The notes under the pieces: model-generated
What the model was told of the DNA's origin: nothing
Database searches by the model: none
The model's input: the letters and a program-made list of their open reading frames with translations, nothing else
Origin: an uncultured Lachnospiraceae bacterium
Lineage (GTDB): Bacteria; Bacillota; Clostridia; Lachnospirales; Lachnospiraceae
Length of the DNA: 41,075 nucleotides
Direction: 5' to 3'
NCBI GenBank assembly: GCA_900318375.1
Contig: ONKG01000017.1
Location: forward strand, 1-41,075
Program-made: the position numbers and the translations under genes
Shown here: in pieces, positions 41,075 through 41,075 of the stretch
How positions within the stretch are numbered: position 1 is the first letter of the stretch
How the letters are laid out: each line of letters opens with the position of its first letter

Positions 41075-41075
41075 C

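Overview
The window looks like a chromosomal segment of a low-to-mid GC Gram-positive anaerobe, most likely a Clostridia/Lachnospiraceae relative. This is inferred from gene content: MutS2, YhaM-type exoribonuclease, TrmB, TrmL, a DacF-like D,D-carboxypeptidase, an Lrp/aminotransferase pair, an OmpR-type two-component system, and strong AGGAGG-like ribosome binding sites. No rRNA, tRNA or CRISPR array was seen.

Region 1 (1-25.2 kb) is a housekeeping backbone. It runs: thiolase 3' end; a truncated small gene; dacF-like carboxypeptidase; trmB; a lipoprotein; an acyl-CoA ligase with a clear promoter and operator-like palindromes; greA; a PurM-like protein; an Lrp regulator and aminotransferase; trmL; a histidine kinase/response regulator pair; mutS2; an HtrA-like protein that has lost its catalytic triad; yhaM; a glyoxalase-like VOC protein; a decayed dicarboxylate symporter; a histidine phosphatase; an MBL-fold hydrolase; and rlmD/rumA. 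Scattered through it are 31-nt palindromic repeats with a constant GGGACGGTTCTG core and co-varying arms, and several 15-bp tandem repeats inside or at the ends of genes.

Region 2 (about 25.2-41.1 kb) is a mobile element, probably a prophage or integrative element. Its own genes lie on the minus strand: a sigma-like HTH protein (25459-26103), a phage-type family A DNA polymerase, two small membrane proteins and a DUF2815-like protein running off the right edge. At its left side there are four direct repeats spaced 29-31 bp.

A plus-strand defence cargo of seven genes (26.6-38.1 kb) is set between the minus-strand element genes. The order is NACHT-family STAND ATPase, HTH_17/excisionase-like regulator, hsdM, hsdS, an unknown 159-aa gene, hsdR, and a fused GmrSD-like DUF262/DUF1524 protein with a C-terminal PUA/EVE-like region. 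Gaps are 3-29 nt or overlapping. A promoter (26381-26409) and a terminator (38129-38171) bracket the set, so it is probably one transcription unit. It would combine methylation-based restriction (type I), modified-DNA restriction (type IV-like) and a STAND sensor. This composite operon is the most interesting system in the window.
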